Of a DNA stretch of 64,000 nucleotides, positions 37,521 through 46,229 are shown in pieces. The notes beneath the pieces are model-generated. The model made no database searches. It saw only the letters and a program-made list of their open reading frames with translations, and was not told the origin of the DNA. Positions within the stretch are counted from its first letter, which is position 1. Each line of letters starts with the position of its first letter. The translations under genes were made by a program, and so were the position numbers. This DNA comes from Rhodococcus sp. ARC_M6 (lineage in GTDB: Bacteria > Actinomycetota > Actinomycetes > Mycobacteriales > Mycobacteriaceae), in NCBI RefSeq assembly GCF_022810305.1, contig NZ_JALGQH010000007.1, positions 143,411 to 207,410 on the forward strand, written 5' to 3'.

Positions 37521-39755
37521 GTGGCCACGTACCTGTACAGATTGGGCAAGTTCTCTTTCCGTCACAAGTATTTGGTGGTGGCGGCATGGATTCTCGTGAT
37601 TGCCGTCATCGGCGGCACCGTAGCGGCAACACAACCGACGTTCTCGAAGGAATTCAATCTCCCGGGCACAGATTCCCAGCGTGCGACCGAGTTGATGAAC
37701 GAGAACTTCGCGGCCGCGTCGAAGCAACAAAGCCAGGCCACCACCAGCATTCTTGTGGCCGCCGACGATGGACTCGCAGCTCACAGCGATCAGATCGACA
37801 GGCTTGTCGCACAGGCGAAGACGCTCCCGGACGTCGTCAATCCTGAATTGATTGTCAACCCGGTTACCGTTGCCGCGGCTAATCCGTCGGTCGCTGCCTT
37901 CGTTCTCGGCGACAACGGACACGTCGGACTCATTCAGCTGAAACAGTCGATCAAGATCGAGGATCAGACGCAGGCGAACAAGACGGCATTTCTGGCTCTC
38001 CTGGAAGAATTCCGGACCGGTGGACTGCAGGTGGAAGGCACCGGCTCGATGATGCAGGTGCAGGCGGCCGGCGGGCTTTCCGAAATGCTCGGATTTGCCG
38101 TGGCTTTCATTGTCATGATCATTGCCTTCGGCGCACTCATTGCGGCATTCATTCCGTTGGTAACCGCCATCGTCGGGATTTCGTTGGCGATCTTGACGGT
38201 CACACTCGGGGCTGGTGTATTCGATATCAATCAGGGCGTTATCGCGATCGTGTCGATGATCGGCATTGCGGTGTCGATCGACTACGCGTTGTTCATCGTG
38301 TCGCGATATCGAAGTGAACTCAACCTCGGGGGCAGTCGCGAAGCAGCGGTGGGCCGAGCTGTGGGCACGGCGGGTACGTCGGTGGTTTTTGCCGGTTTGA
38401 CGGTGGTGATTGCGATGGCCGCCCTGACCGTGGTGGGCGTTCCGCTGATCACTCAGATGGGGTTGTCTGCAGCAGTGGCCGTCATTATCGCCGTGCTCGG
38501 CGCAATCACTCTGATTCCGGCGATCCTCGCTATCTTCGGCCGGATTGCCTTCTCGCCGCGGATACCTGGTGTTCGGCACGGCGACGAACCCGCTTCGTTG
38601 GAATCGAACGGGCACCGTTGGGTGAAATTCGTGACCAAGTATCCGTGGCCGATTGCGCTGATCTCCCTGCTGATCTTGGTGATCGCAGCGCTTCCCATGA
38701 CCAAGATGGAACTCGGACTGTCCTTCACCCAGGACGAAGAGCGTCCGGCACTGGCACTGCTGCAACGAGGCTTCGGGGAAGGCGTCAACGGTCAGTTGTT
38801 CGTTGTTCTCCACGCACCGGCCGGAACTGATATCGCTCCGATCGCGGACGAAACCGTCACACATATCAAGGGACTGGCAAACGTGGCGACGCCCGATGTC
38901 CTGATGTGGCAGGGCAATGGAACTGATCCGAGTAATCCGAATGCCGGCGCCAATTCGGCGTTGATAGCTGTCACTCCGAAGATGTCACCGAGTGGGCCCG
39001 AAACACATGAATTGATGAACCAGATCCGTGACTATCAGTCGACGGTGTCGGCGAGTGGAGCGGAACTCGGCGTTGCAGGTCAAACGGCAATCGTGGCTGA
39101 TATGTCGTCGAAACTCAGTTCCGCGCTGGTGCCCTACCTGATTGTTGTTGTCGGTCTAGCCTTCATCGTTCTGATGCTTGTCTTCCGGTCGCTACTGGTA
39201 CCGCTGACCGCAACCCTGGGTTTCCTGTTCTCCATCTGCGCTACGTTCGGCGCAACTGTGGCGATCTTCCAGGAGGGCGCGTTCGGGCTTATTCAGAACA
39301 CTGCGCCGATCATCTCGTTCCTGCCGATCTTCATGATCGGCGTGGTATTCGGTCTGGCGATGGACTACCAGGTATTCCTGGTGACCCGAATGCGCGAAGA
39401 ATATGTCCACGGGCACTCGGCCAAGGAAGCCATCATCTCGGGCTACACTCATGGCGCACGAGTTGTCGCGTCGGCGGCGATCATCATGATCTCGGTGTTT
39501 GGCGCGTTTATGTTGTCTTCCGAAACCGCCAGCAAGATGATGGGCTTCGGACTCGCAGCGGCAGTCTTCTTCGACGCCTTCATCATTCGTATGATCGTCA
39601 TTCCCGCGGTTATGTCGATACTCGGTGATTCTGCGTGGAAACTGCCGGCGTGGCTCGACAAGATCCTGCCCAACGTCGATATCGAGGGCGAAGCAATTCG
39701 TTTGATTCCGATCGAGGAGGATCCGGACGAGGATCTGGTACCTGTCCGGGTGTAG
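37521..39755 (+). CDS. MMPL-family RND transporter
   Basis: Inner-membrane export pump of 744 residues, built as two halves. Each half has one membrane helix (near residues 15-35 and around the KYPWPIALISLLILVIAALP stretch), a large external loop and a block of five helices. The first block holds the conserved GIAVSIDYALFIVSRYR and the second GLAMDYQVFLVTRMREEY, the paired Asp-Tyr motifs of proton-coupled MMPL proteins. GTG 37521 follows TAGGGA at about 8-9 nt spacing. It is of the short actinobacterial (YdfJ-like/MmpL13-like) type without an MmpS partner. The cargo is unknown; a lipid or lipopeptide is possible given the NRPS genes, but it is not adjacent to them. Divergent from the peptidase gene. 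Confidence 0.92.
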   Translation: MATYLYRLGKFSFRHKYLVVAAWILVIAVIGGTVAATQPTFSKEFNLPGTDSQRATELMNENFAAASKQQSQATTSILVAADDGLAAHSDQIDRLVAQAKTLPDVVNPELIVNPVTVAAANPSVAAFVLGDNGHVGLIQLKQSIKIEDQTQANKTAFLALLEEFRTGGLQVEGTGSMMQVQAAGGLSEMLGFAVAFIVMIIAFGALIAAFIPLVTAIVGISLAILTVTLGAGVFDINQGVIAIVSMIGIAVSIDYALFIVSRYRSELNLGGSREAAVGRAVGTAGTSVVFAGLTVVIAMAALTVVGVPLITQMGLSAAVAVIIAVLGAITLIPAILAIFGRIAFSPRIPGVRHGDEPASLESNGHRWVKFVTKYPWPIALISLLILVIAALPMTKMELGLSFTQDEERPALALLQRGFGEGVNGQLFVVLHAPAGTDIAPIADETVTHIKGLANVATPDVLMWQGNGTDPSNPNAGANSALIAVTPKMSPSGPETHELMNQIRDYQSTVSASGAELGVAGQTAIVADMSSKLSSALVPYLIVVVGLAFIVLMLVFRSLLVPLTATLGFLFSICATFGATVAIFQEGAFGLIQNTAPIISFLPIFMIGVVFGLAMDYQVFLVTRMREEYVHGHSAKEAIISGYTHGARVVASAAIIMISVFGAFMLSSETASKMMGFGLAAAVFFDAFIIRMIVIPAVMSILGDSAWKLPAWLDKILPNVDIEGEAIRLIPIEEDPDEDLVPVRV

Positions 39756-39869
39756 TAATTCTCTCGTCAATAGAAACCATTCGGTCGGTAACGAAATTGG
39801 GTTTCGACGCGACAGGTCCGGGGAGAGGCAACGCCCATTCGGCAAGCCTATGACGGACTGCGAGGGCTA

Positions 39870-41303
39870 GTGGCCGAGAAGAAATCCGGTTTCGATCGGA
39901 CGGAGAAGTGGACCATCGGCCTTACCGTCGTGTCATTGGTGGCCGGTGGGATTGTCTTCGCCGGACTGATCGATCGATGGAGTGGTTCGGAGTCAGACCT
40001 CGCCGCGTCGACTTCGGTCGCCGTGACGCCTCAGGCTCAGGAGGAGTCACCCGATCCGAATTCGGAATACACCTACGTCACACCGACTGTGGTGTATCCG
40101 ACGAGCATTCCGGGTTGTGAGAGCGTCGATGCCCTCGAAGAGGGTGGGATGTCCATGATCTCCTACATGTCGAACACCGCAGAGACGTACGACGATCCAC
40201 GGTTTCCGTGGTTCTCCGAATCCAAGGCATCGGCGATGTCGGCGGCGCTCGCGAGCGCACTTCCCGAGCATGTTCAGATGAAATTTGCCAGCCCGAGTGA
40301 GTCGCTCCAGTTCGGTCCGATCTCGGCGCCGTCGGATTCAGATGAATTGCCCGAGGGTATGTCAATCGAAAATATGGCATCCACCAGTGCGTCCACAACG
40401 CTGATCCGGGACGGAAAGCTCGGCCGCCTTGATGTCTGGCTCCAGCGGAGTTCGGCTCCGATCCCACCGTGCTATGCCGGATCCCTCGTCGAACGTCGCA
40501 CCTTGGCCGACGGCTCCGTCGTCGACGGTCAGGACACGTGGAGTGAGACCAATGGTGTTCGGACTCTTTCTCGTTCGGCGATTCTCTACGGCTCGGACGG
40601 AACCTTGGTCCAAGCGAATGCAACAGATTCGGTTTACCAGGGTGGCTCCGGGGTTGAGATCAGTGGCACCGTTCCGTTGACTGTCGATGAACTCATCACT
40701 CTGGTCAGTCTTCCGCAACTTCGGACTACTGCACCCGTTCCGGTGGGTACTGCTCCATTGAAATCCGACTGTCAGGGATCCGCGATCGAACCTACAGGGC
40801 GGGAATTGGATCGCGGCACTGTAGACGAGCTTGGTAGAGCTCTCGAATCAGGATGGCGCGCTGCACCTCCGGGAATGCCGAGTCTCGAACCGGCACTCGG
40901 GGCACTGGTTCTGGCCGCGAGTGACAACAGCACAGCGTGCCAGGAGCTTGTTGCACGATCGGGCAGCAATGAGGTGACTCTGAGGATATCGATCAGCAGC
41001 GGACAACCACTTCCCAAGGCGCCGAACAAGTATGACCCGTCGTATGACGGGCATCCAATTTCGTCGATCACCACCGCAGACGGTTCAGTGGTCGAGCGCG
41101 ACGAGCACCACTACGCGGTCATGCCGATGGGGAATGGTGATGGTGCCGGTCAATCAACGAGTGAACAGAGTCGATACGTCACTCTGACTCGTCCCAGTGG
41201 GGCGCAGGTCTCGGTCTATTCGTCGGCGTCGTCTCCGAATTCTCCGATGACCTTCGAGCAGTTGGAGTTTCTCGCGACCATCGACGGCCTGGAGATTCGA
41301 TGA
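39870..41303 (+). CDS. Membrane-anchored extracytoplasmic protein of unknown function
   Basis: A 477-residue protein that I do not recognise. A short basic N-terminus (MAEKKSGFDRTEK) is followed by one hydrophobic helix (about 14-34) and a long, polar, Ser/Thr-rich domain facing outward. Several Cys residues (in IPGCES, IPPCYAG, KSDCQGS, TACQEL) could form disulfides there. It begins with GTG at 39870, 114 nt after the MMPL gene, and its stop overlaps the next start by 4 nt (ATGA), so the two products are made together. It could be a cell-envelope accessory protein of the transporter or of the beta-propeller protein; nothing shows which. Confidence 0.75.
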   Translation: MAEKKSGFDRTEKWTIGLTVVSLVAGGIVFAGLIDRWSGSESDLAASTSVAVTPQAQEESPDPNSEYTYVTPTVVYPTSIPGCESVDALEEGGMSMISYMSNTAETYDDPRFPWFSESKASAMSAALASALPEHVQMKFASPSESLQFGPISAPSDSDELPEGMSIENMASTSASTTLIRDGKLGRLDVWLQRSSAPIPPCYAGSLVERRTLADGSVVDGQDTWSETNGVRTLSRSAILYGSDGTLVQANATDSVYQGGSGVEISGTVPLTVDELITLVSLPQLRTTAPVPVGTAPLKSDCQGSAIEPTGRELDRGTVDELGRALESGWRAAPPGMPSLEPALGALVLAASDNSTACQELVARSGSNEVTLRISISSGQPLPKAPNKYDPSYDGHPISSITTADGSVVERDEHHYAVMPMGNGDGAGQSTSEQSRYVTLTRPSGAQVSVYSSASSPNSPMTFEQLEFLATIDGLEIR

Positions 41304-42664
41304 CCAACAGGTTTTCTCCGAAAGCATGTCTGCGGATCGCGGCAGTTGCAGCAATAGTCACCGTTACCGCAGCAGTTGTCACCGTGATCGATGCCGGAAA
41401 TCGCGCGACGCCTGTTGCCGACGGAGTGCCTTTGTGGTCCGTCGACGCCGCCGAGGTTCTCGGGCGAGAGTTCGCGGTATTTCGAAGCCCTCTGACCGGA
41501 ACTGACTTCAACACGGAGATGGGCGGATTCATCGACGCGGACTCAACGATCGTGACGATGGCCGGTATGCCGAATCGGCAGGCGTACTCGCTCGACGACG
41601 CGGAATTGGTGGGACTCGACGCCGCGGACGGCACGGTTCGGTGGCGAACATCGGCCGCCGATATCGGTGGGTGTTCCCCGACTCTGCTCGACGGTTCGGT
41701 GTTCTGTTTCTCGGGGCCGTACGTGTCCGCCGACGGCTATTCGCTGTTCGACATCGAGAGGGGCGAGCGCAAGGACATTGCCACGCCATGGTCACCGATC
41801 GTCGCCGTTGTCTCGGGCGACGACATTCTCGCACTCGAAGGCGATATCGAAAGCAACGATGTTCGTGTCCACAGCGGAACGGTCGAAGACCCGGACGCCA
41901 ACTGGTCCAAGGCATTCGACGTCGGAGGCTCCTGGGAAGCCGGCTATACCGAGCCCATTCTGTCGGTGCGCGGAAATTTGGGTCTGATTTCTCTCGACGA
42001 GACGCTGGGTTTCGATCCGAAGACCGGCGAACAAAAGTGGTTGCGCGACTACACCACCTGCTCGACCACCCACACATCATCCGACGGAGTCACCTTGGTT
42101 TCGGAAGGAGACTGCGAGGGCGTCGGGCAGGCGACGAGCGAGTACGCACTCGATGAGGACGGACATGAATTCGCCCGGGCAGATGCGGTCAATACTGGAT
42201 CGAACTCTTATTTCGAATGGCGCTACAGCCATGACAATCCGTCAGACGATTCGACGCCAATCATATTGGGAGACAGTGGCTTCGATCGGAAGACCGGAGA
42301 GAAGCTGTGGACCAACCGCGAAGTATTCGGTGTGGCGCAGTCCCTTTCGGTGATCGGCGACGTGATCGCGGTCAGTGGTTCCGAGACCGGAATTCAGTTC
42401 GTGGACCTGTTCACCGGTGAGGTCCTGTGGAGTTCGAGCGCCGAGCGTGCTGCCGACATCTTCTGGCAAGGCGACGTCGTCGTGGACGAGGGAATTGTCT
42501 ACGGAGCAGATATTCGGACGGGGAAGCGTACCTGGGAGATCCGAGTCGAACCTGATGGGGACGGCCAGTTCGAGACGTGGGCGACGCCGCGTGAGTTATG
42601 GGCCGGCGAGCAGGTGCTCTTGCGCTCGAGCGAGGGTCGGATCATGGCCGTGCGGGCCAACTGA
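41300..42664 (+). CDS. Membrane-anchored PQQ-like beta-propeller protein
   Basis: A 454-residue protein with an N-terminal signal anchor (about 10-30) and an outward domain made of repeated blades with the signature x-D-x-x-TG-x-x-x-W: LDAADGTVRW, FDPKTGEQKW, FDRKTGEKLW, VDLFTGEVLW and IRTGKRTW. Such PQQ-like propellers are mostly non-enzymatic scaffolds or binding proteins; no quinone-enzyme active site is seen. The ATG overlaps the preceding stop by 4 nt. With its upstream partner it forms a two-protein envelope unit next to an MMPL transporter. Confidence 0.82.
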   Translation: MTNRFSPKACLRIAAVAAIVTVTAAVVTVIDAGNRATPVADGVPLWSVDAAEVLGREFAVFRSPLTGTDFNTEMGGFIDADSTIVTMAGMPNRQAYSLDDAELVGLDAADGTVRWRTSAADIGGCSPTLLDGSVFCFSGPYVSADGYSLFDIERGERKDIATPWSPIVAVVSGDDILALEGDIESNDVRVHSGTVEDPDANWSKAFDVGGSWEAGYTEPILSVRGNLGLISLDETLGFDPKTGEQKWLRDYTTCSTTHTSSDGVTLVSEGDCEGVGQATSEYALDEDGHEFARADAVNTGSNSYFEWRYSHDNPSDDSTPIILGDSGFDRKTGEKLWTNREVFGVAQSLSVIGDVIAVSGSETGIQFVDLFTGEVLWSSSAERAADIFWQGDVVVDEGIVYGADIRTGKRTWEIRVEPDGDGQFETWATPRELWAGEQVLLRSSEGRIMAVRAN

Positions 42665-42798
42665 TGCTGCGGATGGCAGGTTGCAGCTCGGACAATAATT
42701 CGGACAACGAGCACCCGTTATCTGTAACTGTGGTTTATTGTTCGATTGAGCGGTGATCTTTCGTCCGCGTGCGTGCACGACATGTGAGAGGGGCTGTC
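42665..42798 (+). promoter_or_regulatory. Promoter region of the GlsB-like gene
   Basis: A non-coding 134-nt gap with a comparatively A/T-rich stretch. TCGGACAA occurs twice as a direct repeat, 12 nt apart (42688-42695, 42700-42707), and could be a regulator site. The Shine-Dalgarno AGAGGGG (42787-42793) precedes the ATG by 5 nt. Confidence 0.3.
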
Positions 42799-43059
42799 AT
42801 GGGGCAAATTATCGGAACCATCATTTTCGGCGCAGTCATCGGAATTCTTGCTCGACTCGTACTTCCTGGTAAGCAGCAGATGGGGATGATCATCACCGTC
42901 CTGCTCGGTATTGCCGGTGCATTGATCGGGTACTGGGTTTGGGAGGGTCTTCTGGACAAGGGAGACACCGGCGGAATCGACTGGATCCGCTGGATCATCA
43001 GTATCGCGGCAGCGGCAGTTCTCTCCCTCGGCTATGCAGCTGTGACGGGCAAGAAGTAG
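42799..43059 (+). CDS. GlsB/YeaQ/YmgE-family small membrane protein
   Basis: An 86-residue, three-helix membrane protein of the transglycosylase-associated family. The pattern GxIIGxIxFGAxIGxLAR then G-IxGAxIGYW is typical. Members are induced by stress in many bacteria, but their biochemical role is unknown. ATG 42799 was chosen over an in-frame upstream codon at 42769 because AGAGGGG lies directly before it and the family always starts with this helix. Monocistronic, closed by the terminator that follows. Confidence 0.88.
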   Translation: MGQIIGTIIFGAVIGILARLVLPGKQQMGMIITVLLGIAGALIGYWVWEGLLDKGDTGGIDWIRWIISIAAAAVLSLGYAAVTGKK

Positions 43060-43076
43060 ATAGTCCGCACCAGCAG

Positions 43077-43112
43077 AAAAGTGCGCCCTCGCGAATGGGA
43101 GGGCGCACTTTT
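43077..43112. terminator. Bidirectional rho-independent terminator
   Basis: A 14-bp perfect stem AAAAGTGCGCCCTC (43077-43090) with 43099-43112 and an 8-nt loop. It has A4 on one side and T4 on the other, so it is a classical intrinsic terminator in both directions. It lies between the GlsB-like gene (+) and the alarmone synthetase gene (-). Confidence 0.93.
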
Positions 43113-43124
43113 GTCTGTTCCCGG

Positions 43125-43910
43125 TCAGAGACCGCGTTGCAGACGCAATGCTTCGAGGAAGTGTGCCGGAACGGTCAGATCGACGAGGTCGTCGTCAGGA
43201 TGCGGCAACGCCTTGATTTTGGCGAACTCGTCGTTGAGACGCTCCATTTTCACATCCAACCGGTGGGCCGCAGCGGCGGCCTCGGTGAGTTCGTCGATCA
43301 GTTCGATCGGGACCTCACGGTTGTACTTGTAGTAAATCTTGTGCTCGAGGCTGGCCCAGAAATCCATTGCGATGGTTCGGATCTGGAGTTCGATGGGGAC
43401 GTATTGCACCCGGTCGCTCATGAAGACGGGAACCTCGACGATGAGATGCAGACTCTTGTAGCCGTTCGGCTTGGGGTCGGCGATGTAGTCTTCGCGCTCG
43501 ATGACCCGCAGGTCGGACTGGCTGGTGAGCATCTCGGCGATGCGGTAGGTATCCGAGATGAAGCTGCAGGTGATGCGGACCCCGGCGATGTCGAAGATGT
43601 TCTTCGAGATGTCGTCGATAGTCAGGGGAATCCCTAACCGCTCGGCTTTACGCAAGATGCTTTCGGGTGACTTGACCCGGGAGGTCACGTGCTCGATGGG
43701 GCTGTACTGATTGATATGGGTGAACTCGTCCTTGAGGATGTTGACCTTGGTCATCAGTTCGGCGATGCCGAACTGGTACATCATCATGAATCGGGAGAAC
43801 TCGGTGCGCAGTTCGGCGAACTCGGTTCGACTGATTGCGCTGCTGTCTTCCACGTTCGGCACACCCTCATCTATTAGCTGGTGTAACCAGTCTGCCACTG
43901 TTGCCGTCAT
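43125..43910 (-). CDS. Small alarmone synthetase (RelA/SpoT synthetase domain, RelQ/RelP-like)
   Basis: Transfers pyrophosphate from ATP to GDP/GTP to make (p)ppGpp; 261 residues, cytoplasmic. Only the synthetase domain is present: no HD hydrolase, TGS or ACT. Motifs seen are RVKSPES (78-84, substrate loop), DIAGVRI (107-113), ADPKPNGYKSLH (144-155) and IELQIRT followed by DFWASLEHK (173-191) with the catalytic Glu174. The length and the C-terminal helical tail match stand-alone synthetases. Its start overlaps the stop of the upstream TetR gene by 4 nt (ATGA), so it is co-translated with that repressor. Small alarmone synthetases are usually transcriptionally controlled, so control by the TetR protein is likely. 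Confidence 0.92.
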   Translation of the reverse strand: MTATVADWLHQLIDEGVPNVEDSSAISRTEFAELRTEFSRFMMMYQFGIAELMTKVNILKDEFTHINQYSPIEHVTSRVKSPESILRKAERLGIPLTIDDISKNIFDIAGVRITCSFISDTYRIAEMLTSQSDLRVIEREDYIADPKPNGYKSLHLIVEVPVFMSDRVQYVPIELQIRTIAMDFWASLEHKIYYKYNREVPIELIDELTEAAAAAHRLDVKMERLNDEFAKIKALPHPDDDLVDLTVPAHFLEALRLQRGL

Positions 43911-44506
43911 GTCCGGTTCAGTGCGGCGAGGGTCATACCGCGCAGGACGCGGCGAGTGCGGGCCGGCGACGCCGGATTTGCACTGTGTGGAGTGGAGTTG
44001 ATCAGGCCGAATGTGGCGTGAGCCTTGATGCGGGCATCTTCTTGATCGAGCGTCGGATCAAGTTTTTCGAGGACATCGACCCATACTTCGACGTACTTGC
44101 GTTGCGTCTGGCGGACTTGTCGCCGTGCGTCCGCCGGGAGGCTTTCGAGGTCGCGGTCCTGGATGCGGATGAGATCGGGTTCGCCGAGTGCGAAGTCGAG
44201 GTGAAACTCGACAAGGGCATCGAGCGCCGAGATGGGGGAGTCTGCTGCGTCTGCCGCCGCCGATCCGCCCTCGTACAACCGGGTGCTGATGCCGACCAGA
44301 AGTTCGACCAGAACGGCGTCCTTGTTGGGAAAGTGCCGGTAGACGGCCGGGCCGCTGATGCCGACGGCAGCGCCGAGATCTTCCAGTCGCACGCTCACGA
44401 ATCCGCGTTCGGCGATCAACCGTGCGGCGGAGTCGAGGAGCTGACGACGACGGTCGGCTTTCATCTGATCGCGTCGTGTCGGAGCGGTCACCTGCTCAGA
44501 GGTCAT
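43907..44506 (-). CDS. bkaR: TetR-family repressor, BkaR-like, of the leucine-degradation operon
   Basis: A 199-residue TetR regulator with an N-terminal helix-turn-helix (about 23-60: RLEDLGAAVGISGPAVYRHF) and a variable ligand domain. It is divergent from accD1 across a 98-bp gap. The gene content of that operon matches the M. tuberculosis cluster controlled by Rv2506 (BkaR), so it most likely represses accD1-accA1-fadE-maoC-citE-scoAB and itself, releasing DNA on binding an acyl-CoA or keto acid intermediate. The gene name is by context and family, not by a remembered full sequence. Unlike the mycobacterial arrangement, the next gene of its own operon is an alarmone synthetase, overlapped by 4 nt. 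Confidence 0.78.
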   Translation of the reverse strand: MTSEQVTAPTRRDQMKADRRRQLLDSAARLIAERGFVSVRLEDLGAAVGISGPAVYRHFPNKDAVLVELLVGISTRLYEGGSAAADAADSPISALDALVEFHLDFALGEPDLIRIQDRDLESLPADARRQVRQTQRKYVEVWVDVLEKLDPTLDQEDARIKAHATFGLINSTPHSANPASPARTRRVLRGMTLAALNRT

Positions 44507-44604
44507 TTTCTTCGATCTTTCTCGGCTGTGATCTGGACAACTCAGTTAATCATAGTTAATCTAGTTTCAGTTATCGAGCATTAACTCATGGCGAAGGCGG
44601 CGGG
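44507..44604. promoter_or_regulatory. Divergent promoter with candidate BkaR operator (repeated AGTTAAT)
   Basis: The A/T-rich gap between the repressor and accD1 contains AGTTAAT at 44544-44550 and again at 44554-44560 (10 bp apart, one helical turn), an inverted copy ATTAACT at 44580-44586 and the palindrome AACTCAGTT at 44539-44547. Repeats on one helix face between divergent genes fit a TetR operator serving both promoters. The accD1 ribosome site is GAAGGCGG (44592-44599). Confidence 0.55.
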
Positions 44605-46224
44605 ATGACTCCCAGTGGAATCACGCAAGGATCGGGATACCGATCCGATCACACCGTTCTGGTGGAGGAACTGAAGAAGAAACTGGCACAAGCCGCACTC
44701 GGCGGCAACCAGAAGTCGCGAGATCGGCACGTCAGTCGCGGGAAGTTGCTTCCGCGCGATCGGGTGGATTCTCTCCTCGATCCGGGCAGTCCATTTCTCG
44801 AGTTGTCACCGCTCGCGGCCAACGGCTTGTACGACGACGAGTGCCCCGGCGCCGGTGTCATCACCGGTATCGGCCGTGTCTCCGGTCGCGAATGCGTCAT
44901 CGTTGCCAACGATGCGACGGTCAAGGGTGGAACCTACTACCCGATGACGGTGAAGAAGCATCTGCGCGCCCAGGAAGTGGCGCTGCAGAACAATCTCCCG
45001 TGCATCTACCTGGTCGACTCGGGCGGAGCGTTCCTGCCGCGCCAGGACGAGGTGTTCCCGGACCGCGAGCACTTCGGACGCATCTTCTACAACCAGGCGA
45101 CCATGAGCGCCAAGGGAATTCCCCAGATCGCAGCGGTACTCGGTTCGTGCACCGCCGGCGGCGCGTACGTTCCCGCGATGAGCGACGAGGCCGTGATCGT
45201 CCGAAACCAGGGCACCATCTTCCTCGGTGGTCCGCCGCTGGTGAAGGCTGCGACGGGTGAGATCGTGACGGCCGAAGAACTCGGCGGCGGCGACCTGCAC
45301 TCCAAGGTTTCCGGTGTCACCGACCATCTGGCCGAGGACGACCGCGACGCACTTCGTATCGTGCGCAACATCATTGCCACTCTCGGGCCACGCTCGGAGC
45401 GTCCGTGGGATGTGATTTCGACGGTTGAGCCTGTCGCCGATCAGAGTGAACTCTACGATGTGGTGCCCACGGATTCACGTACGCCGTACGACGTGCACGA
45501 AGTGATCACTCGCCTCGTCGATGGCGGTGCGTTCCAGGAATTCAAGGCCGAGTACGGCAAGACCCTGGTCACCGGATTCGCCCACATTCAGGGCCATCCG
45601 GTTGGCATCATCGCCAACAATGGCGTGCTCTTCGGTGAATCTGCCATGAAGGGTGCACATTTCATCGAACTGTGTGACAAGCGCAGTGTCCCGCTGCTGT
45701 TCCTGCAGAACATCGCCGGCTTCATGGTGGGCCGCGACTACGAGGCCGGCGGAATCGCGAAGCACGGCGCCAAGATGGTCACGGCCGTCGCGTGTGCACG
45801 GGTTCCGAAGCTGACCGTTGTCATCGGTGGTTCGTACGGCGCCGGTAACTACTCCATGTGTGGACGGGCGTATTCGCCTCGCTTCCTGTGGATGTGGCCC
45901 AATGCGCGTATTTCGGTGATGGGCGGCGAGCAGGCGGCATCAGTACTTGCGACAGTCCGAAGCGACCAGGTGGCCGGGGCGAGCGCAGCGACGGGGGTTG
46001 GTCCCAGTGCGGGTAACCCGTGGTCCGCGGACGACGAAGAGGCGTTCAAGGCGCCGATTCGCGAGCAGTACGAGGCGCAGGGCAATCCGTACTACTCCAC
46101 CGCACGGCTGTGGGATGACGGCGTGATCGACCCCGCCGATACCAGAACTGTTCTCGGCCTGGCTCTCTCGGTGTGTGCAAACGCGCCGATCGAGCCGGTC
46201 TCCTACGGCGTCTTCCGGATGTGA
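44605..46224 (+). CDS. accD1: Methylcrotonyl-CoA carboxylase, carboxyltransferase (beta) subunit
   Basis: Moves the carboxyl group from biotin to 3-methylcrotonyl-CoA in leucine breakdown; 539 residues, working with the biotin-bearing subunit encoded next. Two crotonase-like halves are visible: an N-terminal one with the acyl-CoA site ([39 protein letters not shown]) and a C-terminal biotin half ([42 protein letters not shown]). The QDEVFPD block is usual for methylcrotonyl rather than propionyl/acetyl carboxylases. The gene order fits M. tuberculosis accD1-accA1. First gene of the operon, divergent from the BkaR-like repressor. A six-codon open frame (ATG 44588 to TGA 44608) overlaps its start. 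Confidence 0.93.
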   Translation: MTPSGITQGSGYRSDHTVLVEELKKKLAQAALGGNQKSRDRHVSRGKLLPRDRVDSLLDPGSPFLELSPLAANGLYDDECPGAGVITGIGRVSGRECVIVANDATVKGGTYYPMTVKKHLRAQEVALQNNLPCIYLVDSGGAFLPRQDEVFPDREHFGRIFYNQATMSAKGIPQIAAVLGSCTAGGAYVPAMSDEAVIVRNQGTIFLGGPPLVKAATGEIVTAEELGGGDLHSKVSGVTDHLAEDDRDALRIVRNIIATLGPRSERPWDVISTVEPVADQSELYDVVPTDSRTPYDVHEVITRLVDGGAFQEFKAEYGKTLVTGFAHIQGHPVGIIANNGVLFGESAMKGAHFIELCDKRSVPLLFLQNIAGFMVGRDYEAGGIAKHGAKMVTAVACARVPKLTVVIGGSYGAGNYSMCGRAYSPRFLWMWPNARISVMGGEQAASVLATVRSDQVAGASAATGVGPSAGNPWSADDEEAFKAPIREQYEAQGNPYYSTARLWDDGVIDPADTRTVLGLALSVCANAPIEPVSYGVFRM

Positions 46225-46229
46225 GAGTA

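Noticed and set aside
37385..37549. 55-residue N-terminal extension of the M28-like peptidase
   Set aside because: It would overlap the start of the divergent MMPL gene, and homology begins at ATG 37384 behind GGAAAGG.
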